Source of the DNA: Parapedobacter sp042666505
GTDB taxonomy: Bacteria > Bacteroidota > Bacteroidia > Sphingobacteriales > Sphingobacteriaceae
DNA: 64,000 bases
Direction: 5' to 3'
NCBI RefSeq assembly: GCF_042666505.1
Contig: NZ_JBHTDN010000002.1
Span: forward strand, 558,001-622,000
The position numbers and the translations under genes were made by a program. Below the pieces are notes generated by a model. It made no database searches. It worked only from the letters and a program-made list of their open reading frames with translations, and was not told where the DNA came from. This document shows, in pieces, positions 36,468-45,082 of this stretch. Position 1 is the stretch's first letter. Each line of letters begins with the position of its first letter.

Positions 36468-37475
36468 TTAAGCGTTCAATAATTCCGCAATGCTCACCGG
36501 TGCACCGCCACGCCTCTTACTTTCATCTGCAGCTTCCATAAATGCCACCAGTTCCGTCGTTTCTTCTTCGCTCACAGGCACTACACCGGTATCGAAAAAG
36601 TCGACAATCCGATAAAGAAGTGGCAGATATCCATCGTATTTACCAATGGCCTGCTGCCCATTAGCCCCATAGGCGACCCCGCCAAATCCACCTTTCCCTT
36701 GACGTATTCCCCTGAAAATGCCGACACGTCCATCAGACCATGTACCCACTACTATATCTGTACCTTCGCCGTAAATCCGCCGGACTTCCTTGCATCCTGT
36801 TCCCAGTAATGCGTACAGCATCTCGACACCGTGTATGCCGTACCAGAACAAATCGGGGTGTGAGGGTTCCAGCGTTGCAGGGGCAAATGCATCCGCTCCG
36901 GTAAGGGCACCGATAAGCTTACCGGAGGCTAGATCGGGAATATTCTCGACATACCTTAATGAGGAAGAAGAAAATGTCGGCACGTTGTATTGTCTGGACG
37001 CTGCGAAAATCGCTTTCGTATCAGCCAGGGAGGCGGCAATCGGCTTATCTATAAACATACGTTTACCCGCCTTGAATACCGCCAATGCCTGCTCTAAATG
37101 AAGCCTACCATCGTTCGTTTCCAGGAATACGACATCCACCTGGTCAAGCAAGGACGTGATCGATTCGGTGATTTTCACCCCAAGACGCTTGACTTCTTCA
37201 ATGTATCCCGGAATGCGCTTTGCACTGCTTTCGATGGTTTTACTCCCATACGGATATGCTGCAACGACTTTATAACCGTTCAATTTAGGATCCGCTTCGG
37301 CAGCATTCAACGCTTTGGTAAAAGCGATACTATGCGAAGTATCCAAGCCAATAATTCCCACGCGTTTTCCCTGATTTCTTGCACGGGAAAAGCCTTCCCC
37401 TGCGATAGACATCGTGGATAGGCCAATTCCAACAGCCGTTAAGTCTTTTAAAAACACCCTGCGATTTATTTCCAT
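36468..37475 (-). CDS. Tat-exported Gfo/Idh/MocA family oxidoreductase (GLDTSHS type, copy 1)
   Basis: 335 residues; signal NRRVFLKDLTAVGIGLSTM with twin arginines. The Rossmann loop reads KRVGIIGLDTSHS instead of the common GxGxxG/A, and the catalytic Lys144 is in FIDKPIAAS. HPDLFWYGIHGVEMLYALLG and EGTDIVVGTWSDGRVG are nearly identical in the protein at 41410-42402, so the two are paralogues in separate operons. First gene of the operon behind operator site D. Confidence 0.92.
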   Translation of the reverse strand: MEINRRVFLKDLTAVGIGLSTMSIAGEGFSRARNQGKRVGIIGLDTSHSIAFTKALNAAEADPKLNGYKVVAAYPYGSKTIESSAKRIPGYIEEVKRLGVKITESITSLLDQVDVVFLETNDGRLHLEQALAVFKAGKRMFIDKPIAASLADTKAIFAASRQYNVPTFSSSSLRYVENIPDLASGKLIGALTGADAFAPATLEPSHPDLFWYGIHGVEMLYALLGTGCKEVRRIYGEGTDIVVGTWSDGRVGIFRGIRQGKGGFGGVAYGANGQQAIGKYDGYLPLLYRIVDFFDTGVVPVSEEETTELVAFMEAADESKRRGGAPVSIAELLNA

Positions 37476-37637
37476 GCTATTCTATTTTTGTTAAATCCCA
37501 ATGACCCTGTTCCGTATATCCATGATATGCAGTACCGCTTCTCTATCCGATGCGCTTATGCATATATCGCGACTGAATAGTTAATAGGAAGCCCCTATTC
37601 CCTCTACCTTTGATTATCTATTTGCTTATAATTGTAA

Positions 37638-37651
37638 CGGTAACGTACCCG
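37638..37651. promoter_or_regulatory. Site D: LacI-type operator upstream of the Gfo/Idh operon
   Basis: CGGTAACGTACCCG, identical to site F at PUL-3 18.6 kb away. The identity extends to CGGTAACGTACCCGCTAA (18 bases) plus a TATAATTGT block 2 bases before it (3 bases at site F). It lies 162 bases before the 37475 start, between that gene and the LacI gene. Confidence 0.65.
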
Positions 37652-37722
37652 CTAAGTACGTCATTAAATCTTTTATTTCCAAAAAATATTTTGCTTTTTG
37701 AGATCAGGAACGGGTCCGTGGC

Positions 37723-38796
37723 TCAATTTTTATAGAATTCGACGTTTTCTTTTGTGATGATGTCTATAGGCATGTATTGTTCTTTCTCGATCTTTTTTCC
37801 CAGCACAATTGCCTGAAACAATGCCATCAACCCCAGGTATCCCTGTTCTTCCGGTTTCTGTCCTATCAGGAAATCTATGGTGTTATCGATCAGATATCCA
37901 ATATTCTCTTTCACCAAATCATAACCGATGAGAACAAAGTGGTTTGAATTGCGCTTACGGAGATAGTTTGCCACACTCCGAACACGTGAGTTGGTAACAA
38001 ATATTGCCCCAATGTCGGGATGTGCGGCCAGTGTTTCTTCTAATGCGGCGGCAACGGCTTTATCGGTCGTGTTTGTAATGTCAATCTTTTCGATATGCAA
38101 GGTTCTAACCGGTTTGTTTACCTCGCCAATATAGGCCCTGAAGCCTTCTTCTTTACGCAAGAGGTGGTGATATGCATCGATCTCCTTCGAAATATTCACC
38201 AGCAGGATCTTTCCACTTTTAACGCCGAACTGCACTAACCGGCCTGCCAAATACCCACTTTTGAACAAATGAGGACCAACGTAAGCCAAGCTGGCCGCGT
38301 TCGGCACGTCCGAATTGATAAACACATAGGGGATCTTCTTTTCTTCGCACTTCTGGGTAAACGCTCGTGCTTCATCAACGAAGGATGGTGCCAGTACCAC
38401 GCCGTCAAAGCCACCCTCGATCACCGCCGCGGCTTGCTTGGTAAACGTGGTTTTATCATTCAGATCAAAGAGGAATATTTCTTGCTGAATTCCGTATTGC
38501 TTAATTTCCTGATGAGCTCTTTCTACCCCTCTTCGCGGTCCATCCCAATAGTCGGTTTCATTCGCATTCGGGATAAGTACCGCAAACCGATTCGTCTTTT
38601 TCGATGCAAGCCGACTGGCCATAATATTCGGCTGGAAACCCATTTCCTTGATGATCCCATTAATCTTTTGCCGCGTGGCTTCGGACACCCCTTTGCGATT
38701 GTGAATCACACGGTCCACCGTCGCAATGGACACATTGGCACGTCTCGCGATTTCCTTCACGCCGGAAAGCGGGCGTGGACTATGTTCTTTTTTCAT
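37723..38796 (-). CDS. LacI family transcriptional regulator
   Basis: 357 residues. LacI HTH near the N-terminus (GVKEIARRANVSIATVDRVIHNRKGVSEATRQKI) and hinge (GFQPNIMASRLASKKT), then a periplasmic-binding-protein-like sugar domain from about 70 (RFAVLIPNANETDYWDGPRRGVERA ... HFVLIGYDLVKENIGYL). It should bind a sugar or oligosaccharide inducer and one or more palindromic operators. It is the only LacI-type regulator in the window and sits amid six matching sites, so it is the natural candidate for all of them. Followed by a 247-base spacer containing site D. Confidence 0.95.
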   Translation of the reverse strand: MKKEHSPRPLSGVKEIARRANVSIATVDRVIHNRKGVSEATRQKINGIIKEMGFQPNIMASRLASKKTNRFAVLIPNANETDYWDGPRRGVERAHQEIKQYGIQQEIFLFDLNDKTTFTKQAAAVIEGGFDGVVLAPSFVDEARAFTQKCEEKKIPYVFINSDVPNAASLAYVGPHLFKSGYLAGRLVQFGVKSGKILLVNISKEIDAYHHLLRKEEGFRAYIGEVNKPVRTLHIEKIDITNTTDKAVAAALEETLAAHPDIGAIFVTNSRVRSVANYLRKRNSNHFVLIGYDLVKENIGYLIDNTIDFLIGQKPEEQGYLGLMALFQAIVLGKKIEKEQYMPIDIITKENVEFYKN

Positions 38797-39006
38797 TCGA
38801 AAATAATTTGTTTGTTTATGGCCTCATGGAACCTGCTTTTTCATCGCCTTTTGCGCCAGGCGCTGACATGGCGGGTTTCATCCTATACTGTTGAATGGGT
38901 GATCAATACCGTTCGTACAATTGTCCAAAAATACACGTTTTGCTGTATTTCTAAAATCAACGTGGCGGGTATCATGAAATTTTGGGCAAAAGGTGAATGC
39001 TAACTA

Positions 39007-41391
39007 CTAATCGCTATCGTTAACACGCGCCGATACCCAACGAACCATTTCCTTCTGCTGCTCGCCCGTAAACCGATTAAAACCCGGAGGCGTTTCCAGA
39101 CTGAGTGCATCCTCTGCACGATAAATCTGATACACACCGCGCGCGTCGTCCACGCACTTGCGTAGCGCTTCCGGATTGACATGCCGATCTAATGCCGGTG
39201 AATTGATCCATACCGGCCTGGGTGCGATTGCCGCTACGATTTCATTGAAATCTACTGGAATACGGTCTTCCCTACCTACGAAAAAACCAAGCCTGGGAAG
39301 CAATCCATGCAGATGAGAAAATGCCAAAATACCCTCATGCCGCCCAATCAACTGTGTGTCACGGAAGGGTGTAAAGGCACTGACCGCGGCAATCCCCGTT
39401 ACCCGCTCATCCAACGCTGCGGTAAACAAGCCAACTGTTCCGCCCAGGGCGTACCCTGCGATATAGATATGATGGGAATCAATAAAGTCCAGGCTTTCCG
39501 CCGCATCGATAGCGGCCCGCGTATCGGCAACCATTTTGCCGAGCTTAGACCACCTTGGGTATCGCTCATAAAATAACGTTCCCTCGTCGATCCGTTCGCC
39601 ATATCCTAGCAGGTCAAGTGCCAATACGGCGACTCCCTGCGAAAGAAAACCTTCAAAAAGATCCCGGTATCGCATTCCGAATCCGGTATTTCCATAATCG
39701 TGTAAAAAAATAACAACCGGCAACTTCACCCGGTTTCCAAGATTCATATTACCGGATTCATCGATGGGATAGTATAGCGAGGCAAAAAGGTTATCGCCTA
39801 CTGCGTTCGAGTAAGGTCCTAAACTTTGCTTTTTTCCATTGCGAACCACGGGCCGATCAATTAACTTACTTACGTAATCTTCCGCGGGCACCAATTCACG
39901 TAACGGGTCTCCCTTCAGTCCTGGTGCTTCCTCCCCCAGTAGCCATTGAATTTGTTTCTGGATTTCGCTTTTCTCTCGGCTCCAATCTGCCGTGTCAACT
40001 AACGTCTTCTTCCCACCTAAAAAGGGCTGTGCCGTGGGAAAGTCATCGGGATTTATTCGTTCTCCACTCAGTTTTTTCCATTTATCGAATGAATAGTCAT
40101 ATACCAGTCTATTTTCCCAAGGAAGTTGCCTTCGGTCGAATTGAATATCAAGCCAATCTACGTAGGCTTCGATATCCCGCGCAGAAACGCTGTGTCCGCC
40201 ATCACGAAAGCGGACCCCTAAATGATCCTGAACACCTAAAAACTCGTATACGCGCTTTACTGATTTATAATTTTGCTCGATTGCCCATGGATCGCCTCCT
40301 CCTCCCTCCCTTACAGAGGAGCTCAACAATAAGGCATTGGGGGCGATTAAGGCCATCAAGGAATTTTGGTCAATGGGGAGTTGATGCTCACGCCCCGCAT
40401 AAAACCGCAACCGGGGATGCAGCCATTGCGGCCGTATGGAGCATAAAAAATCTATCGATTCGTTATCATACCGCTCGTCGGTGTATCGATAGGGAATTTC
40501 TCCTCCTGTACCACCACTGCTGCTGATAACAGCCGTAATTCTCGGATCAAATGCCGCTGCAAATAAAGACTGTTTCGCGTTTCGTGAATGTCCGGCCAAA
40601 GCGATTTGTTGCTTGTTTACCTCCGCCCGCGTATACAGGTAATCGACTGCTCGTTGGGCTCCCCATGCACGGGTCATCAATATCGTCCAATCGTATTCGG
40701 GGTATAACTTCTGATAGGGTTCGGTATCGTCTTTGATGTCTGCACCCGCGTATAAACATCCGATGTATCCCCTCCGTACCGCAATTTTTGCCCAAACCCG
40801 ATGATTCCATTGAGACATAAAAACGGGGAAAGGCCCTTCGCCGGGAGGTATCAATAGTTCAAGAGTAAGCCTCGCGGCTTCTTGTTCACCAAAACGCAGT
40901 TCCAACAACTGTATTTTTATACCGTTTTCCTCTCGCTCCGTTAAAATTTTTACTTGCAAACTATCGGGAGGAGGCGGAAACGTACCCGATAAGAGATGTT
41001 TTACCTGTTCACCTATCCACGTTCTCCTCTTTTCCCAATCAGCCAGATTTACAATACGCTTTTCCCGGCCTTGTTCTTCACCCATCAACGGATCAGGTAA
41101 AAAAGCATTTACAGGTAATTTTTCGAAGTCGGGTGGTAATTCCCCTGTGCGTTGCTGCCAATCATCCCACGTGCTATCTCGATAGCTAAGCCTCACAAAA
41201 GAAGAAAATACGTCTCGCGGTCTGTTTGTTGGATGCGGATACCGGATCAACCGGAGTTGCTCCAAATACGCTCTCCGTTTGGTTATCTCGGTCTGCGCAT
41301 GCACTTCCCATGCGGTGGGCGCAAACACAACGAGCAGTGCCAGCTTACGTATTACCGCCTTTAATCGAGACGTGCATAGCTGATTGGCCAT
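39007..41391 (-). CDS. Exported tandem CE15-like alpha/beta-hydrolase with degenerate second domain
   Basis: 794 residues, signal peptide about 1-32. The first half has a CE15-type (glucuronoyl esterase) elbow LAGHSRNAK (Ser269), FYAGREHQLPIDQNSLMALIAP (331-351) and FRDGGHS (His400). The second half repeats the plan: DWSREKSEIQKQIQWLLG parallels DWEKRRTWIGEQVKHLLSG, and FFVGREDRIPVDFNEIVAAIAP (703-724) parallels the first block, but its elbow is IAGYALGG with Ala648 where Ser is needed. So one active and one probably inactive copy. Cleaves glucuronoyl or acetyl esters by analogy. Last gene of PUL-3. Confidence 0.88.
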   Translation of the reverse strand: MANQLCTSRLKAVIRKLALLVVFAPTAWEVHAQTEITKRRAYLEQLRLIRYPHPTNRPRDVFSSFVRLSYRDSTWDDWQQRTGELPPDFEKLPVNAFLPDPLMGEEQGREKRIVNLADWEKRRTWIGEQVKHLLSGTFPPPPDSLQVKILTEREENGIKIQLLELRFGEQEAARLTLELLIPPGEGPFPVFMSQWNHRVWAKIAVRRGYIGCLYAGADIKDDTEPYQKLYPEYDWTILMTRAWGAQRAVDYLYTRAEVNKQQIALAGHSRNAKQSLFAAAFDPRITAVISSSGGTGGEIPYRYTDERYDNESIDFLCSIRPQWLHPRLRFYAGREHQLPIDQNSLMALIAPNALLLSSSVREGGGGDPWAIEQNYKSVKRVYEFLGVQDHLGVRFRDGGHSVSARDIEAYVDWLDIQFDRRQLPWENRLVYDYSFDKWKKLSGERINPDDFPTAQPFLGGKKTLVDTADWSREKSEIQKQIQWLLGEEAPGLKGDPLRELVPAEDYVSKLIDRPVVRNGKKQSLGPYSNAVGDNLFASLYYPIDESGNMNLGNRVKLPVVIFLHDYGNTGFGMRYRDLFEGFLSQGVAVLALDLLGYGERIDEGTLFYERYPRWSKLGKMVADTRAAIDAAESLDFIDSHHIYIAGYALGGTVGLFTAALDERVTGIAAVSAFTPFRDTQLIGRHEGILAFSHLHGLLPRLGFFVGREDRIPVDFNEIVAAIAPRPVWINSPALDRHVNPEALRKCVDDARGVYQIYRAEDALSLETPPGFNRFTGEQQKEMVRWVSARVNDSD

Positions 41392-41409
41392 CGCTTTGGC
41401 ATTATCTCA

Positions 41410-42402
41410 TTAGTCAAGCTCCGACAACGCAACCTTAGCACCCCCACGAGCCTTGCTGAGATCCGCCGCCGTCATAAACCGATAAATTTCCAACGTCTCA
41501 TTTGCATCTACAGGAGATTGCCCGGAGTCAAAAAACTCAATAATCTTACTCAACAAGGTATCGTATCCGTTGTAAGGACCCAACGTCAGATCCCCTTTCT
41601 CTCCATAAGCCGTCCCCCCGTACGTATGCTTGCCGGTGCGCGTACCCCGAAACGTACCAATACGGCCATCTGCCCAAGTACCCACCACAATATCGGTCCC
41701 TTCGGTATGGATGCGGCTCACCTCCTTACAACCGACTCCCATCAACGCAACCAGCGATTCGACGCCATGAATTCCGTACCAAAACAGATCAGGGTGATGC
41801 GGTTCCAGCGTCGCGGGGCTGTACGTATCGGCACCCAGGATTTTGCCGACTTTGCCGTTGATGGCATCTTGGATGGTGCTCATGTACCGCAATGATGATG
41901 TTGAAAAAACGGGGACGTTTCGCTTTTCTGCTAACTGGTAGATTTTCTCTACATCTTCCAGCGAAGCGGCCACAGGCTTATCAATAAATACAGGCTTACC
42001 GGCGTCGATGACTTCCTTAGCCTGCGCGAACCTGGGATTGCCATCATTGGTTTCCAACAATACGTAGTCCACTTCGGCTAACAGGGCGCGAATCGAGTCG
42101 ACAATTTTGACCCCATAGGGTTGAATCTGCTTGATGTAGCCGGGGATACGACTGGTGCTGATTTCGATCGTGCTCCCATAGGGGTACGCAGCGGTGATCC
42201 GATATCCGGAATTGCTCAATTCACTGGCAGCGTCGTTCAATCCTTTGGTAAACGCCATGCTATGTGACGTATCCAAGCCAATGATTCCGACACGCTTTCC
42301 CGGTGCCGCCTCCTGCCTGACGGCGGCATTTCCTGTATGAATCCCCAATCCCATCCCCGCAGTGGCCAAAGATGCGTTCAATATAAATTCTCTTCTATCC
42401 AT
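41410..42402 (-). CDS. Tat-exported Gfo/Idh/MocA family oxidoreductase (GLDTSHS type, copy 2)
   Basis: 330 residues, paralogue of the 36468-37475 protein. Signal MDRREFILNASLATAGMG; KRVGIIGLDTSHS; catalytic Lys142 in FIDKPVAAS; HPDLFWYGIHGVESLVALMG; EGTDIVVGTWADGRIG. Both copies would act on the same class of sugar in the periplasm, using cofactor loaded before Tat export. Lies 18 bases before the esterase gene and 61 bases after the BNR-type gene. Confidence 0.92.
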   Translation of the reverse strand: MDRREFILNASLATAGMGLGIHTGNAAVRQEAAPGKRVGIIGLDTSHSMAFTKGLNDAASELSNSGYRITAAYPYGSTIEISTSRIPGYIKQIQPYGVKIVDSIRALLAEVDYVLLETNDGNPRFAQAKEVIDAGKPVFIDKPVAASLEDVEKIYQLAEKRNVPVFSTSSLRYMSTIQDAINGKVGKILGADTYSPATLEPHHPDLFWYGIHGVESLVALMGVGCKEVSRIHTEGTDIVVGTWADGRIGTFRGTRTGKHTYGGTAYGEKGDLTLGPYNGYDTLLSKIIEFFDSGQSPVDANETLEIYRFMTAADLSKARGGAKVALSELD

Positions 42403-42463
42403 GTTCTAAATATTTAATTCCGCTTGAGGCGATTGTAACTCCCTAAAAAGCGTTTAAACTTAC

Positions 42464-43750
42464 CTATTCTTTTTCTTGGTTATCCAAATAAATGCGCAGC
42501 ATCGTGTCAAATTTTGTATAGTGGTTGTAATGGCCCGTCATCCATAAGACAACCGGTGGCTTGCCTTTCGGCATTTTTACGGCATAAGGTCGCACGTTAT
42601 GGGTAGACGAATGCGCAGTAAGTGGCGTGGTTTGCCATCCAGTCCGTTCTTTCTGCCAGTGCTCCAATTCAAAGCGACCATCTACTTCACGCGATAGATA
42701 TACATTGTCCACATCGCCGTGATCCATAACCATGCCCCCTGAGTAATGGGGTTCCCTAACCGCTTCACCTGGGGCCACCTGGGGCATCCACCTCCCTGCT
42801 TTGCAGATTTCCTCATCCACCCATCTGCTACCGTCCCACACCGCATAGTGATATCGGTGATCAGTATCTTCGGGAAATCTTGTATAACAGACAACCGGTT
42901 TGCCATCGTCACTTAAAGCCACATCAGCGATCCAACTTCTCACACCATTTTCCATCCCATCGTAAACTTTGTCAACCGACTCCCTTGAAATGGGCAGCTG
43001 ACTCACGTTTGCTATCAAACGGCCGTCGGTCTGAAAAAACGCACCTTTTTTATAATACATATGATAAACCGAATTGGTCGGTTCCACGCCGGGATGGCCA
43101 TCTGTAAAAATCAGGTCGATCCGGCTCCGTCCATCCGAACTGACTTTGAGGTAGGGGCGGTTTTTGGTTCCCTCGCTCGCAATGAGCACTTGCGGATTGC
43201 TCCATGTATCACCTTGGTCGTCACTATATGCGAATGTTTGCTGCCAATCGCTTCCCCGCCAAAAGACGTAAATGCGATTCTGTTCGTCCGCCAGCATGAC
43301 CGGATGAGAATAGGTGATGCGATCGCCCCCGAATGGAATTACCCGTTCGTCGTTCCACGAACGAATATCTGCCGGCCTTTTGCTTTTACGCATAAAGAAA
43401 CGCCCATTGTGTTCGGTATAAAAAACAACGATATAGCCATCTGGAAGGACAAGGATCGAAGGCACGTTGTGGTCATCCACCTGTAATTTCTCGTGAAGTA
43501 CGAACGTATCTACTACTTGCGTCACTAAATTAGTGGCACCAATAACCACGTCTCCCCGACTGCTGATGAATCCAAAATAGACCTGTTCGTGCGCACCTGC
43601 ATGGTAAACGGCTCTTGGATCAGAAAACCAACACCATGCCGCATCGTGAGAAACGATCGGGTAGCCTTCCCCCGCATGCTGCGCGTACCCCTTGATAGCC
43701 GCAAAAAGCGAGCATGTGATCAGCAACGAAAAAAAATTTCGAATGATCAT
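42464..43750 (-). CDS. Exported BNR_4-type beta-propeller protein (lyase/glycosidase-like)
   Basis: 428 residues from ATG at 43750; a TTG at 43759 overlapping the upstream stop is an alternative. Signal peptide ends about GYAQ (24). The propeller starts HDAAWCWFSDPRAVY and includes VDDHNVPSILVLPDGYIVVFYTEH and ITYSHPVML, characteristic of BNR_4 proteins. Some members are seven-bladed polysaccharide lyases acting at uronic acids (PL24/PL25, ulvan); that His94 acts here is inference. With a CE15-like esterase in the same operon, a glucuronate-containing glycan is a consistent target. Confidence 0.82.
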   Translation of the reverse strand: MIIRNFFSLLITCSLFAAIKGYAQHAGEGYPIVSHDAAWCWFSDPRAVYHAGAHEQVYFGFISSRGDVVIGATNLVTQVVDTFVLHEKLQVDDHNVPSILVLPDGYIVVFYTEHNGRFFMRKSKRPADIRSWNDERVIPFGGDRITYSHPVMLADEQNRIYVFWRGSDWQQTFAYSDDQGDTWSNPQVLIASEGTKNRPYLKVSSDGRSRIDLIFTDGHPGVEPTNSVYHMYYKKGAFFQTDGRLIANVSQLPISRESVDKVYDGMENGVRSWIADVALSDDGKPVVCYTRFPEDTDHRYHYAVWDGSRWVDEEICKAGRWMPQVAPGEAVREPHYSGGMVMDHGDVDNVYLSREVDGRFELEHWQKERTGWQTTPLTAHSSTHNVRPYAVKMPKGKPPVVLWMTGHYNHYTKFDTMLRIYLDNQEKE

Positions 43751-43755
43751 CGACT

Positions 43756-45063
43756 TCAACGACTAAACAACGGGTCGGGAATCTTTATCAAATCCGATAT
43801 TTCGTTTCCCCCATGAATACACCGGGCCAATGTGTACACAAACCCGTCATTTCCCACAGCAATCGCATTGACATAAGAAGGCCTTGTGCCATCCGGATAA
43901 AAAATCGGGCCGTGGTCCGTATACTTTCGGCCGGAGATGTTATAGGTAATGAGATGCAGGTTTTCAACTCCCTTGGAGGCGCCTTTTGCGATGCGGTCCT
44001 GACCTTTAATTCGCTTACCATCTTCATAAACAGGTCCTCCTGTCAGATAGTAAATCGTTTCTCCATCAGGTCCGAGCTGGAAGCCCAAATATCCGTAGCT
44101 GAATTGATCAAACATGCCACTGCGTTGGGAAGGTTCCGAAGTCAGCCGTTGAACAAGTTCGACCGTCTGCAAATTGGGATCGAAGCGGAATAAATACCCC
44201 GAATTGCCATGTATCCCATACGCGACTTTTTCAGGTGCATACCAAAAAATTTTGCGCCAGTTATAGGCCATACTTCCGGGCTGTGTCGGATCGTAACTAC
44301 CAAAATAATCAAGCTTTAAATTTATATCAAGCTTCTCAAGCGATTGATCCGCCGGGTTATAACAAAAGATCTCACCTTCCGCTACCGTAAAATATACCCG
44401 TCCGTCGTCCGGATTGACGAGTAACGAACGGCAAAGGGTCCTGAAATCAACTCCCGGCTTACCAGCCTCTCCGCGTTCTGCCGTAGACGCCTTTGTGTAG
44501 AGCTTCCTACGCTTCACGTCGTAGTGAACAAATTGTCCGGTTGGCCAGGTGATCCCAAAGAGTTGACCGCGTACAACGTCCATATTCATTGTCACCAGTC
44601 CCTCCCCGCCGGGCACGGTAATCAAATCCTCAAACACTTCGGTATCGGGATCATAGGCTAAAAAATGCCCCCCCGGGTATGGGTCTATTCCTTCGGGTAG
44701 ATTCTCGGGCAACCTGTCCATCCCATCGATTAGCTGATAGTAGCCAACATGCGTGCTGAAATACAGTTTCCCTTCGTATTCGTAAAAACGGGCATGCGAT
44801 TTCCCCTGTACCACCGCATCTTGTCCGGCTTCTCCGCATATATCCGTAAGATCTGCTAAAAAGGTAATTTCATCCGATCTGGGATCGTAAGCATACATCT
44901 TCCCTCCTTCATCTATCCGTTCGGACGAGAGGATGTAGTAAATTTTGCCATTGCTCGCTCTTGAGATTGCGTTGTAGGTATCGTGTGCGTGCGGGAATCC
45001 GGAATTATATTTTTGGGCAATTAGTTCTCCCTGCTTCTCGGCACGGTCCATAGTTATCATCAT
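43756..45063 (-). CDS. Beta-propeller protein of unknown function, no clear signal peptide
   Basis: 435 residues with repeated propeller strands: GKIYYILSS, GKMYAYDPRSDEI, GKLYFSTHVGYY, HFLAYDPDTEVFEDL, GQLFGITWPTGQFVHYDV, GRVYFTVAEGEIFCYNP, YLFRFDPN. Resembles seven-bladed propellers used by some uronate lyases and by sugar-binding proteins, but I see no decisive motif. The N-terminus (MMITMDRAEKQGELIAQKY) is not hydrophobic, unlike its exported neighbours, so it may be cytoplasmic. Start may be ATG at 45063, 45060 or 45051. Follows the aminotransferase by 19 bases; its stop lies 5 bases before the BNR gene ATG. Confidence 0.75.
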   Translation of the reverse strand: MMITMDRAEKQGELIAQKYNSGFPHAHDTYNAISRASNGKIYYILSSERIDEGGKMYAYDPRSDEITFLADLTDICGEAGQDAVVQGKSHARFYEYEGKLYFSTHVGYYQLIDGMDRLPENLPEGIDPYPGGHFLAYDPDTEVFEDLITVPGGEGLVTMNMDVVRGQLFGITWPTGQFVHYDVKRRKLYTKASTAERGEAGKPGVDFRTLCRSLLVNPDDGRVYFTVAEGEIFCYNPADQSLEKLDINLKLDYFGSYDPTQPGSMAYNWRKIFWYAPEKVAYGIHGNSGYLFRFDPNLQTVELVQRLTSEPSQRSGMFDQFSYGYLGFQLGPDGETIYYLTGGPVYEDGKRIKGQDRIAKGASKGVENLHLITYNISGRKYTDHGPIFYPDGTRPSYVNAIAVGNDGFVYTLARCIHGGNEISDLIKIPDPLFSR

Positions 45064-45082
45064 TCTGTACAGTTATTCGTTC

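Noticed and set aside
37605..37612. TACCTTTG as a plus-strand promoter -7 box
   Set aside because: No plus-strand gene follows and no -33 box is spaced correctly.
39924..40526. 200-codon plus-strand frame opposite the CE15-like gene
   Set aside because: Shadow of the real gene in the opposite strand; no start signal or family.
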